A stretch of DNA of 64,000 nucleotides, from assembly GCA_964607755.1 (NCBI GenBank), contig CAZSMC010000001.1, positions 1 through 64,000 on the forward strand. The letters are read 5' to 3'. A program made the translations under genes and the position numbers. Source of the stretch: CAZSMC01 sp964607755. Lineage in GTDB: Bacteria; Zhuqueibacterota; Zhuqueibacteria; Residuimicrobiales; Krinioviventaceae. The first letter of the stretch is position 1. Every line of letters begins with the position of its first letter. The notes beneath the pieces were generated by a model, which was not told where the DNA came from, did not search any database, and worked only from the letters and a program-made list of their open reading frames with translations. Shown piece by piece: positions 16,600 through 25,138 of this stretch.

Positions 16600-17910
16600 T
16601 TATTTATTAGAGGAAACGCTTTTGTAAGTTTCTATTGCCCGTTGTCTGGTGACTTTCAGATCAACCATCGGCTTGGCATAATTCGGAGTGCCAAATTCCG
16701 GTACCCATTTTTTGACATAGCATTGATCCGGATCGTATTTTTGCATTTGGGTATTCGGATTAAAAACCCGGAAATAAGGCGCTGCATCGCACCCGGTACC
16801 GGCTGCCCACTGCCAATTGCCGTTATTCGAAGACAGTTCATAATCTAAAAGCTTTTCAGCAAAATAGCGTTCACCCCATCGCCAATCGATGAGCAGATTT
16901 TTGACCAAAAAACTCGCTACTGCCATTCGAACCCGATTGTGCATGAAACCGGTCTCGTTGAGTTCGCGCATGCCGGCATCAACAAAAGGAAAGCCTGTCT
17001 GTCCTCTGGACCACAAATCGAACTCTTGTGAATTATTGATCCACGGTAACGGGTCATATTTTTTGCGAAAAGAATTGTGAATAACTTGTGGATAATTGTG
17101 CAAAATCATCATATAGAATTCACGCCAAATCAATTCATCAAACCACGTCTCATTCAGGTGAAATCCTTTTTCCATGCACTCACGAATACTCACCGTGCCA
17201 AAACGAAGATGAATTCCTAACCGAGTTGTGCCATCAAGATAAGGATAGTCACGTGTTTGGTGATAGTTTTTAATCACGTCTTCCGGAATGCTTTTATCCG
17301 GAAAAGTCGCGTCGGTTTGTTCAAAACCGATTTCGTTTAACGTCGGGAAATGTTCGTTTTCAAAATGATAAAAATGTTTAAACAGCTCGCGGGTATCATA
17401 AAAAGTCAATGGGTTTTCATCGACAAATGTTTTCTTCCAGGTATTTTTATAAGGTGTAAAAACAGAATAGGGATCACCGTCTTTTTTGGTGATTTCATTT
17501 TTTTCGAAAACAACCTGGTCTTTATAAAGATGAAAAGAGATGCTTTTTGAATTCAAAAATTCTTTTATTTTTTGGTCTCGTTCAACAGCGTAAGGTTCAT
17601 AATCCGTGTTGGCATAAACAGATTCAATTTTATAATTATCAGTTATTTCACGCCAAACTTTTAACGGATCACCTTTATTAATTAAAATCGCAGAATCCGA
17701 TTTTTTTAATTCCTTATGGATATTTAAAAGATTTTGATAGATAAACTCGACGCGTTTATCCTTTTTGGGTAATTCATGAAAAATATTGTCATCAAAGATA
17801 AACAAAGGAAGAACAGGCATATTATTTTTCAAAGCATGAAATAATCCGGTATTATCATCAAGACGAAAATCACGTCGAAACCAAAATATGATGATCTTTT
17901 TATTATTCAT
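16600..17910 (-). CDS. phrB: deoxyribodipyrimidine photolyase / cryptochrome
   Basis: Light-driven flavoprotein that splits UV-induced cyclobutane pyrimidine dimers. Seen: the N-terminal Rossmann-like domain opening with WFRRDFRLDDNTGL, and the FAD domain with GTTRLG-like (DGTTRLGIHLRFG near 225), WREFY near 265, TGFPFVDAGMREL near 305, MHNRVRMAVASFLVKNLL near 325 and the WQWAAGTGCDAAPYFRVFNP motif near 370, which includes the NGNWQW segment. These fit class I CPD photolyases; 436 residues is slightly short. Two overlap-free DnaA boxes are embedded in its coding sequence (17076-17095, residues around HNYPQVIHN). The gene is flanked on both sides by DnaA-box clusters. Confidence 0.92.
   Translation of the reverse strand: MNNKKIIIFWFRRDFRLDDNTGLFHALKNNMPVLPLFIFDDNIFHELPKKDKRVEFIYQNLLNIHKELKKSDSAILINKGDPLKVWREITDNYKIESVYANTDYEPYAVERDQKIKEFLNSKSISFHLYKDQVVFEKNEITKKDGDPYSVFTPYKNTWKKTFVDENPLTFYDTRELFKHFYHFENEHFPTLNEIGFEQTDATFPDKSIPEDVIKNYHQTRDYPYLDGTTRLGIHLRFGTVSIRECMEKGFHLNETWFDELIWREFYMMILHNYPQVIHNSFRKKYDPLPWINNSQEFDLWSRGQTGFPFVDAGMRELNETGFMHNRVRMAVASFLVKNLLIDWRWGERYFAEKLLDYELSSNNGNWQWAAGTGCDAAPYFRVFNPNTQMQKYDPDQCYVKKWVPEFGTPNYAKPMVDLKVTRQRAIETYKSVSSNK
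17076..17095 (-). other. two tandem DnaA boxes inside the photolyase gene
   Basis: TGTGAATAA at 17076-17084 and TGTGGATAA at 17087-17095 lie in the same orientation 2 bases apart, within coding sequence. The second is a perfect consensus box in reverse orientation. Confidence 0.55.
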
Positions 17911-18195
17911 ATATTTTATTTATTAGTAAATATATTAATTATTATAATAGGGAATGTGTATATGTTGATAAGAAAATAATGAGAAATATAAGCTGTAAAA
18001 AAACAATAAACCAATCGATTCTATTCCGGATTTTTTATTAACAAGATAACGTGATTGTGTTGTGAATTATTTTGTTATTCACACTCTTTGTGAATAACAA
18101 TATCAATACATCTGTATGAACAATTTTTCATCCACATCTGTTAAACATGTTTTCCATGCAAAATGTCTGGTTATCAAAAGTAGGATGTGGATAAC
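17911..18195. other. probable oriC part 2: second DnaA-box cluster
   Basis: An AT-rich, gene-free stretch of 285 bases. It holds a perfect inverted pair of TTATTCACA boxes (18075-18083 and 18089-18097) inside a 12-bp stem with a 5-base loop, a one-mismatch box TCATCCACA at 18128-18136 and a perfect reverse box TGTGGATAA at 18186-18194, just past the stop of the next gene. With the cluster beside dnaA this could form a bipartite origin. Which half unwinds cannot be told from sequence alone. Confidence 0.6.
18072..18100. repeat. perfect 12-bp inverted repeat built from two DnaA boxes
   Basis: TTGTTATTCACA and TGTGAATAACAA are exact reverse complements separated by CTCTT. Each arm contains a TTATTCACA-type DnaA box, so the palindrome could bind two DnaA molecules head-on or form a hairpin. 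Confidence 0.75.
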
Positions 18196-18624
18196 TTAGT
18201 ACATTTTTTCAAAACGTTCGGGTTGGCTTTCTTTTTTCTTCCAATAAGTTGTTTTGTTTTTCTCGATTTTTTCATCCAGAATATCTTTGCCAAATATCTT
18301 TAAAATGATACTGATTGGTGTGATTAAAATGTAGAATAAAAGCGTAAGCAAAATACGGGAGACAAAGTAACCCAGAAAGAAAGCCAGACCCATCCAAAGC
18401 GCATATAGCGGTTTGAGTGAGCGTGGTAAAAAGTAACCCCATAAAAAGAAAACAATGCTCAGCCCGATAAACAGAAAGGGCATGATTTGCGATCTGTCTG
18501 AGAGGAGCGTTATTATCCCCAATAACAAAAAAACAACGCAAAATGTAAGAGCAAACTTGAAAAGTGTTTTTCTATCTTTGTTTAATCCAGCCAGGCCAGT
18601 TTTGATTTCACTGATTAAGCTCAT
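18196..18624 (-). CDS. SxtJ-family membrane protein
   Basis: Small membrane protein, about 142 residues, with four hydrophobic segments in the middle (for example FALTFCVVFLLLGIITLL and LLTLLFYILITPISIIL) and a charged C-terminus ending YWKKKESQPERFEKMY. The pattern WMGLAFFLGYFVSRILLTLLFY matches my memory of the SxtJ family, named after the saxitoxin cluster but widespread in genomes without toxins, and usually found beside NodU/CmcH-type carbamoyltransferases, as here. The ATG at 18624 is preceded by a weak GGGA and overlaps the end of the carbamoyltransferase gene by 17 bases; ATG 18651 is an alternative. The DUF5989-type small gene that often follows SxtJ is not present. The molecular role is unknown. 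Confidence 0.75.
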   Translation of the reverse strand: MSLISEIKTGLAGLNKDRKTLFKFALTFCVVFLLLGIITLLSDRSQIMPFLFIGLSIVFFLWGYFLPRSLKPLYALWMGLAFFLGYFVSRILLTLLFYILITPISIILKIFGKDILDEKIEKNKTTYWKKKESQPERFEKMY

Positions 18625-20416
18625 GCGTTTCCCGCCACTTTTTTTTGCCATTTTGTTGTTCTTTTTTGTTCAATAAAAAATTTCCCATCACAAGGTAATC
18701 CATGTCCGTATTCATAAAACAGGCAAAGGCGTCATGAGGAGAGCAGACGATCGGTTCTCCTCTGACGTTAAAAGAAGTGTTAATAATAACAGGGCAACCT
18801 GTTTTTTGGTAAAATGTTTTCAACAGATTGTAATAACGCGAGTGTTCTTTGGATACACTTTGGATGCGCGCAGTATTATCAACATGCGTGACAGCCGGAA
18901 TATCCGAGCGTTTGACTTTAAGCTTGTCGATGCCTTGTTTTTGCCTGTCCGTTTCCGAGAGCGGGTAAAGATGATCGCTGTTTACATTAGTGACGACCAA
19001 CATGTAAGGGCTTTGATCGGTATTGAAATAATTCAGGGTTTTTTCTTGCAAAACAGAAGGAGCAAAAGGACGAAAACTTTCACGAAACTTTATTTTAAAA
19101 TTTATCCGCGACTGCATGGATTGATTTCTGGCATCTCCCAGGATGGAACGGCTGCCAAGCGCACGCGGTCCGAATTCCATACGTCCCTGAAACCAGCCGA
19201 CCACCGATCCTTCTGATATGAGCGAAGAAATTTTTTCATAAAGCTGATCATCGGTTAATTCTGTGTAAACAGCATTCTGAGCAGATAAAAAATGTTTTAT
19301 TGTTTCATGCGAATATTCCGGTCCAAGTAATGATAGTTTTTGCGTATCTTTTTGACCGTCCGCTTGGCGGGCATTACCCTCTATTTGATACCACGTAAAC
19401 AACGCTGCTCCCAGAGCACCACCGGCATCACCGGACGCCGGTTGAATCCAAACATTTTCAAAGGGGGTTTCACGAATGATTCTGCCATTAGCCACGCAAT
19501 TCAATGCCACTCCACCTGCCAGGCAAAGATTACGTTCGCCGGTCTTTCTAAAAACGTGATTGGCTGAACGCAGCATCACCATTTCCGTGACTTTTTGAAT
19601 AGACCGCGCCACGTCCATGTCAAGTTTACGCAAGGTGCTCTCCGGTTTGCGTGGCGGCGCACCAAACAGGTCATGAAACTTTCGACTGGTCATGGTCAAT
19701 CCGGAACAATAATTGAAATATTTCATATTGAGTTTAAACGAACCGTCAGGTTTGAGATCGATGAGGTTATCCAGGATTTTCTCAACATAAACCGGTTCTC
19801 CGTAAGGTGCCAGACCCATCAATTTGTATTCACCAGAATTAACCTTAAAACCCGTGTAATAAGTAAAAGCCGAATAAAGCAGGCCAAGAGAATGCGGAAA
19901 ATGAAGTTCAGAGTCGATACTAATTTTATTATCATGGCCTGTGCCGAATGATGTGGTGGTCCATTCGCCTACGCCGTCCATGGTCAAGAAAGCAGCATGT
20001 TGAAAGGGTGACGGAAAAAAAGCAGATGCGGCATGAGATTCGTGATGTTCGGTGAAAACGATCCGGCCATTATAGTTCAATTCTTTGCGAATGTAATCCG
20101 GGATCCACAATTTTTGTTTGATCCATAATGGCATGGCCATAAGAAAAGAGTGGATGCCCTTTGGCGCATAAGCGAGATATGTTTCCAGAATGCGTTCAAA
20201 TTTGATAAAAGGCTTGTCATAAAATGCAATGACTTTAATATCATCTATATTTAAATGATCATAATTCAGGCAAAAAGAAATTGCATTTTTGGGAAAGCGG
20301 AGATCATGCTTTTTGCGCGTAAACCGTTCTTCCTGGGCAGCGGCAATGATTTCACCATCGCGAACCAGACACGCGGCGCTGTCGTGATAAAAGCATGAAA
20401 TGCCTAAAATATTCAT
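18608..20416 (-). CDS. NodU/CmcH-family carbamoyltransferase
   Basis: Transfers a carbamoyl group from carbamoyl phosphate to a hydroxyl of a sugar or small molecule. Seen: MNILGISCFYHDSAACL, typical of the N-terminal Kae1-like domain, EERFTRKKHD near residue 30, HHESHAASAFF near 122 (metal-binding histidines), GGVALNCVANG near 300, and the C-terminal YrdC-like domain with GRMEFGPRALGSRSIL near 410 and FRPFAPSVL. The length of 602 is typical. The substrate is not predictable. In many genomes this gene with SxtJ lies in exopolysaccharide or envelope clusters; here it is linked to a hotdog thioesterase and a HAD phosphatase. It directly abuts the thioesterase gene. Confidence 0.9.
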   Translation of the reverse strand: MNILGISCFYHDSAACLVRDGEIIAAAQEERFTRKKHDLRFPKNAISFCLNYDHLNIDDIKVIAFYDKPFIKFERILETYLAYAPKGIHSFLMAMPLWIKQKLWIPDYIRKELNYNGRIVFTEHHESHAASAFFPSPFQHAAFLTMDGVGEWTTTSFGTGHDNKISIDSELHFPHSLGLLYSAFTYYTGFKVNSGEYKLMGLAPYGEPVYVEKILDNLIDLKPDGSFKLNMKYFNYCSGLTMTSRKFHDLFGAPPRKPESTLRKLDMDVARSIQKVTEMVMLRSANHVFRKTGERNLCLAGGVALNCVANGRIIRETPFENVWIQPASGDAGGALGAALFTWYQIEGNARQADGQKDTQKLSLLGPEYSHETIKHFLSAQNAVYTELTDDQLYEKISSLISEGSVVGWFQGRMEFGPRALGSRSILGDARNQSMQSRINFKIKFRESFRPFAPSVLQEKTLNYFNTDQSPYMLVVTNVNSDHLYPLSETDRQKQGIDKLKVKRSDIPAVTHVDNTARIQSVSKEHSRYYNLLKTFYQKTGCPVIINTSFNVRGEPIVCSPHDAFACFMNTDMDYLVMGNFLLNKKEQQNGKKKWRETHELNQ

Positions 20417-20905
20417 TTACTTTTTCTCCGCTAAAATATCCACATCATCATCCATAAAAGTGAGGTATTTATTGATGTCAGTCGATTTTTCATCAGGCAA
20501 GGGATAAAACTTTCCTGTTGCTTTGGCATAGATTTTTCCGTGGTCATCAATGATTTCGCCTTCAGCGATAGAGAGCCTTGATTTATGCTCGACAGCCCTG
20601 CCGTAAACAGTCACTTTTGTACCGATTGGCAAAGAGGCAACAAAACGGACATTTAATTCCATGGTTATGAAAAATCGCTTTCTGTCCACAGCAACGGCCC
20701 AGCCAATCGTTTCATCGAGCAGAGAGCATAAAATACCGCCATGGCAAATACCTTTGAATCCCTCCTGTCGCGAATCCGGTGTAAATGGCACTTTTACGCC
20801 ATGATCTGTTACCTGAAAACGCACATTCATGGAAGCAGGATTTTTCGTTCTTTGTCCACACACGATGCAATTATGAAAAGTCGGTAGATAACTATTTTTC
20901 TGCAT
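20417..20905 (-). CDS. PaaI-like hotdog-fold thioesterase
   Basis: Probable acyl-CoA thioesterase, 162 residues. Seen: the hotdog core with FKGICHGGILCSLLDETIGWA near residue 50, where the HGG...D/E pattern corresponds to the catalytic region of the PaaI family, followed by beta strands MELNVRFVASLPIGTKV. The N-terminus carries a CIVCG cysteine pair, seen in a subset of such proteins. It has no signal peptide, so it acts in the cytoplasm. It overlaps the HAD phosphatase gene by 14 bases and touches the carbamoyltransferase, so the genes form one operon. The substrate is unknown. Confidence 0.8.
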   Translation of the reverse strand: MQKNSYLPTFHNCIVCGQRTKNPASMNVRFQVTDHGVKVPFTPDSRQEGFKGICHGGILCSLLDETIGWAVAVDRKRFFITMELNVRFVASLPIGTKVTVYGRAVEHKSRLSIAEGEIIDDHGKIYAKATGKFYPLPDEKSTDINKYLTFMDDDVDILAEKK

Positions 20906-21557
20906 AGGCTGTTTCCTTAATAATATTCAGGCACTCTTTTGGAGAGGCAGCGGAAAAGTCAGCGATCTTTTTCAATTCATCAAAATGATCAGAGTATCCC
21001 CACAGTGCCACACAACTAAATACTCCGGCGCGCTCAGCGGCCAGGATATCGTTATCTGTATCGCCAATTAAAAGTGTCCGCTCAACCGGAACATTCAATT
21101 TTGCGCAGGTATGCAAAATCATGTCAGGCTCCGGCTTGGGCCGTTCAACGCAATCTCTGGTGGCGACGAAATCGAAATACGGCAGTAGATCCAAATCTCT
21201 TAGCATAGTATGGGTTACCGTGTAGCCTTTATTTGTCGCTACGGATAATTTAAACTGAGAGAGCTGTTCCAGCAATTCGAAAATCCCGTCAAAAGGTTTG
21301 CTCTTATCCGTGCACCGGGCAACATAATAAGGTTTGAATATTACACGAAATTCATCAAAGCGCGTGAGGTGATCCTCGCCAAGAATGATACGACTGAAAA
21401 CATCAGGTCCTGGACCAATGGCCTTTTTAACTTGATTTTCTGAGACAAGTGTCAAATCCATTTGTTCGAGTGAATAATTGATACTGGAATGAATATCCGG
21501 AATGGAATCGCACAAGGTCCCGTCGAGATCAAATATAATATGATCAAATTTATTCAT
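20892..21557 (-). CDS. HAD-superfamily phosphatase (phosphoglycolate phosphatase-like)
   Basis: Hydrolase using an aspartyl-phosphate intermediate. Seen: motif I FDLDGTLCDS at residues 9-18 (nucleophile Asp10, acid Asp12), an alpha-helical cap, motif II around SVATNKGY, motif III Lys in VERPKPEPDM and motif IV LLIGDTDNDILAA, a full set. At 221 residues it resembles Gph-type enzymes. The ATG at 21557 has AAGGAT 4 bases upstream, whereas a longer reading from 21608 adds residues unlike the family. It heads the operon with the thioesterase. The substrate could be phosphoglycolate or another small phosphate ester. Confidence 0.85.
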   Translation of the reverse strand: MNKFDHIIFDLDGTLCDSIPDIHSSINYSLEQMDLTLVSENQVKKAIGPGPDVFSRIILGEDHLTRFDEFRVIFKPYYVARCTDKSKPFDGIFELLEQLSQFKLSVATNKGYTVTHTMLRDLDLLPYFDFVATRDCVERPKPEPDMILHTCAKLNVPVERTLLIGDTDNDILAAERAGVFSCVALWGYSDHFDELKKIADFSAASPKECLNIIKETAYAEK

Positions 21558-21749
21558 TTTATCCTTTTTGCTAAAAATGTACAAAACAGAGCCATTTTTT
21601 CCAAACAAATACTAAATCCAGACGGTTATTATAATTATAAACCAGATTTATTGATTTGAAGCATAGTTTTTTAAGAAATATCTTGCATCTTTTCATTTTT
21701 TAATTATTTTCATTATATAAAAATTGTAAAATTATAACCGGGAAGAAAA

Positions 21750-22376
21750 ATGAAACAAACAAACACGGAAAAAAACACCTCGTATAAAATAGATCCCAAT
21801 CCAATTTTGACACAGGAATTTGATTTTGCTAAAAATCTGTTGCTGCATTCTTGTAAAGAACTGCGGCATATTGTTCATTCTTTTATTATTTTTATCGCCG
21901 TTCTTTTCAGTGCTATAGGTCTTTTTCTGCATTTTTCTCAAGAAAATTATCTAGTCGATCAAACCACCTGGCGTTGTCTGATATTTTCTCTATTGTTCCT
22001 GTCGTGCATAATCGGTTTAATCAATCTTTTAAAAATTATACGGTTGCGAATTGATTGGTGGGATTGTTTATCCACAATGAATAATATTAAAGACTATTAC
22101 AACGAAATAATTCCCGAATGTCATATCAAAGACAGAGCGTTTCAATGGTCCACAGAACGATTTTTCCATTTCAGGCTGCAAAAGTCAGACTCGTTGTTTT
22201 TCTATTCGGCGCTCACCGTCATTCTGGTTGGAGCCATCGTATTGTCTGCCGCACTGTTGTTCGCAAATTTGAATATTCTGATTACTTTCATACTTGCATT
22301 TGTTTTTATTATTTTGCAGATCATTTATTATAAAGTTCGATTAAGCCGGATTAAAACTATTTCATCGACAAAATAA
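21750..22376 (+). CDS. hypothetical four-helix membrane protein
   Basis: A 208-residue protein with two pairs of membrane helices: about residues 44-64 and 75-98, then about 148-168 and 174-192. Between them is a charged loop with WWDCLSTMNNIKDYYNEIIPE. It has no signal peptide, and both ends are predicted on the same side. I do not recognise the family; the two-plus-two layout with a central cytoplasmic part recalls SLATT-like or RipA-like membrane proteins, but no diagnostic motif is seen. It stands alone on the + strand between two minus-strand groups. A perfect DnaA box (TTATCCACA, 22068-22076) falls within the gene, probably by chance. Confidence 0.65.
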   Translation: MKQTNTEKNTSYKIDPNPILTQEFDFAKNLLLHSCKELRHIVHSFIIFIAVLFSAIGLFLHFSQENYLVDQTTWRCLIFSLLFLSCIIGLINLLKIIRLRIDWWDCLSTMNNIKDYYNEIIPECHIKDRAFQWSTERFFHFRLQKSDSLFFYSALTVILVGAIVLSAALLFANLNILITFILAFVFIILQIIYYKVRLSRIKTISSTK

Positions 22377-22380
22377 AAGA

Positions 22381-23349
22381 TCATAACTTTTCTTTGTAAA
22401 TCTGATCCAAAACTGCATTAACTTCCCTGCCTGTTTCACCTGGCACATCAAACGGCCGGTTATGAAGCAAAGAGTCTGTAAAAGCTTTTATCAGCGGCAA
22501 ATGCAAATTCGGATGCGGAGGATGTTCTTCTGTCTCTTTTCCCTCTTTTGTCTCAATAATAAGCTTTCCTCTATTCAGATTGGGAACATGCAAAGAACCT
22601 GCCGTGCCATAAATTCTCAAAGTGTCAGCTTTTTCAAAAATTGCATGTGAAACAGACAACACACCATGAACACCGGAGGAAAAGGAAAACAATGCCGTGG
22701 CTGTGTCTTCGACATCCCTGTTGAGATGGACGTTGCTAACAATACTACGCGTGATTTTTATTGCACCGAGCAGATTCAACATCACCTCGATTCTGTGACA
22801 GCCAACATCCATCATCGGGCCACCGCCGGATTTTGACGGTTCGACAAGCCAGTGGCGTGGGTGGGAGGGATCCGGATCAAATGCGCTAAACGCATTCATG
22901 TGGATGGCGACAACATCCCCGATCCTACACTGAGAAAGAAGCTCTTTCATGCGGTGAATGACCGGGTAGAAATGCCGGTAATAGGCAATGCCAAGCGTAA
23001 CATTGTTTTCTGCACATGCGTTAATCATCTCATCGCATTCGCGAGCTGACATGGCCATGGGTTTTTCACAAAGAATATGTTTTCCATGTTTTGCCGCAGC
23101 AATGGTCTGTCTGGCGTGAAGATACACCGGCGTGGCGATATAAACGGCTTGAATGTTATCATTTTCAAGCAGCTCTTGCCATAACCCGGTCCAGGTTGCG
23201 CCAAATTTGTTGGCAAAATCTTCAACGAGGTCAGCTCTTTTACGGGTTACCGCGTATAAATCACAATTGTCGAGATCACGCAAGGCAGGTGCTACTCGTC
23301 TGCGGGAAATATCGCCGCAGCCGATCAATCCCCATGATATTCTTTGCAT
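22381..23349 (-). CDS. Gfo/Idh/MocA-family oxidoreductase
   Basis: NAD(P)-dependent dehydrogenase acting on a sugar or sugar derivative. Seen: N-terminal Rossmann fold with GLIGCGDISRRRVAPAL (GxGxxS-like loop, residues 7-12), the conserved EKP motif in HILCEKPMA near residue 95, and the C-terminal beta-sheet domain with GGGPMMDVGCHRIEVMLNLLG near 175, in which DVGCH supplies the likely catalytic His. The length of 322 is typical. It is 12 bases upstream of the Omp85 gene start region on the same strand only in the sense of map order; transcription runs away from it, so it lies downstream of that operon and may be its last gene. Substrate unknown. Confidence 0.88.
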   Translation of the reverse strand: MQRISWGLIGCGDISRRRVAPALRDLDNCDLYAVTRKRADLVEDFANKFGATWTGLWQELLENDNIQAVYIATPVYLHARQTIAAAKHGKHILCEKPMAMSARECDEMINACAENNVTLGIAYYRHFYPVIHRMKELLSQCRIGDVVAIHMNAFSAFDPDPSHPRHWLVEPSKSGGGPMMDVGCHRIEVMLNLLGAIKITRSIVSNVHLNRDVEDTATALFSFSSGVHGVLSVSHAIFEKADTLRIYGTAGSLHVPNLNRGKLIIETKEGKETEEHPPHPNLHLPLIKAFTDSLLHNRPFDVPGETGREVNAVLDQIYKEKL

Positions 23350-23361
23350 ATTATCTCCTGG

Positions 23362-25134
23362 TTAAAATTCATTCACGAGTCCCACGTGAATCATGCCACC
23401 GAAAAGACCTTGTTTTTCACCAAACGCCAGACCGTAATCTATACCCATAATTCCAAGTCCCGTTTCAAGACGAACGCCAAAACCATAGCCGATCTTAATG
23501 TCCCGGGTTTCCTCTTTGCCCGAGGTTGAAATATATCCTAAATCACAAAACACAAAGGCTCTGGAACGGCGGCCAAGAAGGTAACGGTACTCCAGATTCG
23601 ACCAGGCAATGCTGCTGCCGCGAAACTGATCTTCGCGATAGCCGCGTAACGAACGTGTGCCTCCCAGGCGGTACAGGTCCGGAACAGGAATATAGTCTTC
23701 ATTGCTTTTAATTTGCCGGCCATGAAAAGATGTTGAAAAAATCTGCCGTTGGAAAATAGGTATATAAACTTTCACATCAAGAGCAATACGGTTGTTTTTG
23801 ACATTTTTTTTAAGATTATTCATTTGTATGATATCCGCCGGGCCGATGTTTTTTTTCCGTCCACTCTCAAAACTTGTATAATAATAAATGCCGTGCGATG
23901 GGTTATACGTGTTGTCCCTGGAATCGTATTCAATGCCAAAAGATGTTCTGAGCGTTTTACTCTGCGGAATACCAAACGCGTAACTTCCGATAGAATCCGG
24001 CATAATGCTATTGTTCTTTATCTCACCGACAAGAGACAAATTATGCATAATAGGATACGATAAATCCAAACTGGTATTCCGTTCGATATATGTCGTATCC
24101 TGTATAATTTGCTCAAATCCGACACCGGCATTCAACGGAATACCGCCAATCCAGGGTTCGCGATAACGCAACTTTAAATCCTGAGAGTACTGATCACGTT
24201 TTTGCCAGTGCACCAGTAACGACCGTCCTGTACCGAAAAGATTGCCAATGTTGATATCAACCAGACCGGTAAAATATCCTTTTTCATATTCAGTTGCCGG
24301 CGAATAACCGACCACGCCGTCAAAGGTGCTTGTGTTGCCTTCTTTAACCTGAATGAGTATGCCCCCCTTGTTTTGCGACGCGATGAAAATTTCCGGCTCG
24401 GAAACGCTTTCAAACAAATCAAGCTTGCGAAGCCGCGAAGGTATGGATTTTATTTTTCGGGCATTGTAGCGTTCTCCTTTTTTCACGCGAGTTTCCCGCT
24501 TGATGACATAATCCTTTGTAACCTCATTACCAACAACCTGTATTTCTTCGATAGTCAATTCCGGACCGGGAGAGATATCGAAATCGAAATCAATACGATG
24601 TTCGCCGTTGTCAGTCGTATCCAGTCGAATGGCATTCAAGTTAATTTGAGCAAACGGATGCCCCTGTTCTTCCAACGCAGTGACTGATGCATCCAAATCA
24701 TCTTGAAAACGATACGGATCAAAGGTTGATTTTTCATTATAAAAAAGATGAGAACGCACGTACTCGTGAAGCGGGCCGTTGAGATTGATCGTCCCGGTTT
24801 TTGCCGGCTTGCCTTCATGAATGTAAAACGCCAGCGACATGGCAGAACTGTCCGCTGTAATTTGATATGTGACCGAATCAATCCTGGTGAATAGAATATT
24901 TTCTACCGCATATGCATCGAGCAGAGCCTGGCATTTTTGATGCAATTTTTCCGGATCGAGTTTTTGACCAGGCTTTAAATCAAGTGAATTGAGCGCTTGC
25001 TTGCGATTAAAATGATGTAAACCATAAAATGAAATTTCTTTTACAGACACAGATTTCCCAGCACTATATATTTCAACAGCAAACAATAAGTAAACGATCG
25101 TAAAAGCCAATATGTAAATCCATTTTTTCATCAT
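23362..25134 (-). CDS. Omp85-family outer-membrane protein (POTRA domains plus beta barrel)
   Basis: BamA/TamA-like protein, 590 residues, for inserting or exporting proteins at the outer membrane. Seen: a signal peptide from MMKKWIYILAFTIVYLLF, three POTRA-like repeats over about residues 30-260 (VKEISFYGLHHFNRKQAL; TIEEIQVVGNEVTKDYVI), then a barrel of about 330 residues containing YRLGGTRSLRGYREDQFRG, the Omp85 lid-loop motif (RGY), and a C-terminal Phe (LVNEF). With three POTRAs rather than five it is closer in layout to TamA or to patatin-like transporters than to standard BamA. I chose ATG 25134, 4 bases after the stop of the upstream gene. It is tightly coupled to the 1135-residue protein, which may be its client. 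Confidence 0.85.
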   Translation of the reverse strand: MMKKWIYILAFTIVYLLFAVEIYSAGKSVSVKEISFYGLHHFNRKQALNSLDLKPGQKLDPEKLHQKCQALLDAYAVENILFTRIDSVTYQITADSSAMSLAFYIHEGKPAKTGTINLNGPLHEYVRSHLFYNEKSTFDPYRFQDDLDASVTALEEQGHPFAQINLNAIRLDTTDNGEHRIDFDFDISPGPELTIEEIQVVGNEVTKDYVIKRETRVKKGERYNARKIKSIPSRLRKLDLFESVSEPEIFIASQNKGGILIQVKEGNTSTFDGVVGYSPATEYEKGYFTGLVDINIGNLFGTGRSLLVHWQKRDQYSQDLKLRYREPWIGGIPLNAGVGFEQIIQDTTYIERNTSLDLSYPIMHNLSLVGEIKNNSIMPDSIGSYAFGIPQSKTLRTSFGIEYDSRDNTYNPSHGIYYYTSFESGRKKNIGPADIIQMNNLKKNVKNNRIALDVKVYIPIFQRQIFSTSFHGRQIKSNEDYIPVPDLYRLGGTRSLRGYREDQFRGSSIAWSNLEYRYLLGRRSRAFVFCDLGYISTSGKEETRDIKIGYGFGVRLETGLGIMGIDYGLAFGEKQGLFGGMIHVGLVNEF

Positions 25135-25138
25135 ATTT

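Noticed and set aside
22068..22076. Perfect DnaA box TTATCCACA in the four-helix membrane protein gene
   Set aside because: Isolated, about 4 kb from the clusters and in coding sequence. A 9-mer is expected by chance in an AT-rich window of this size.
23378..23393. AGTCCCACGTGAATCA, a possible third parS site in the Omp85 gene
   Set aside because: Three mismatches out of 16 to the consensus and lies in coding sequence; ParB sites are strict, so chance is more likely.
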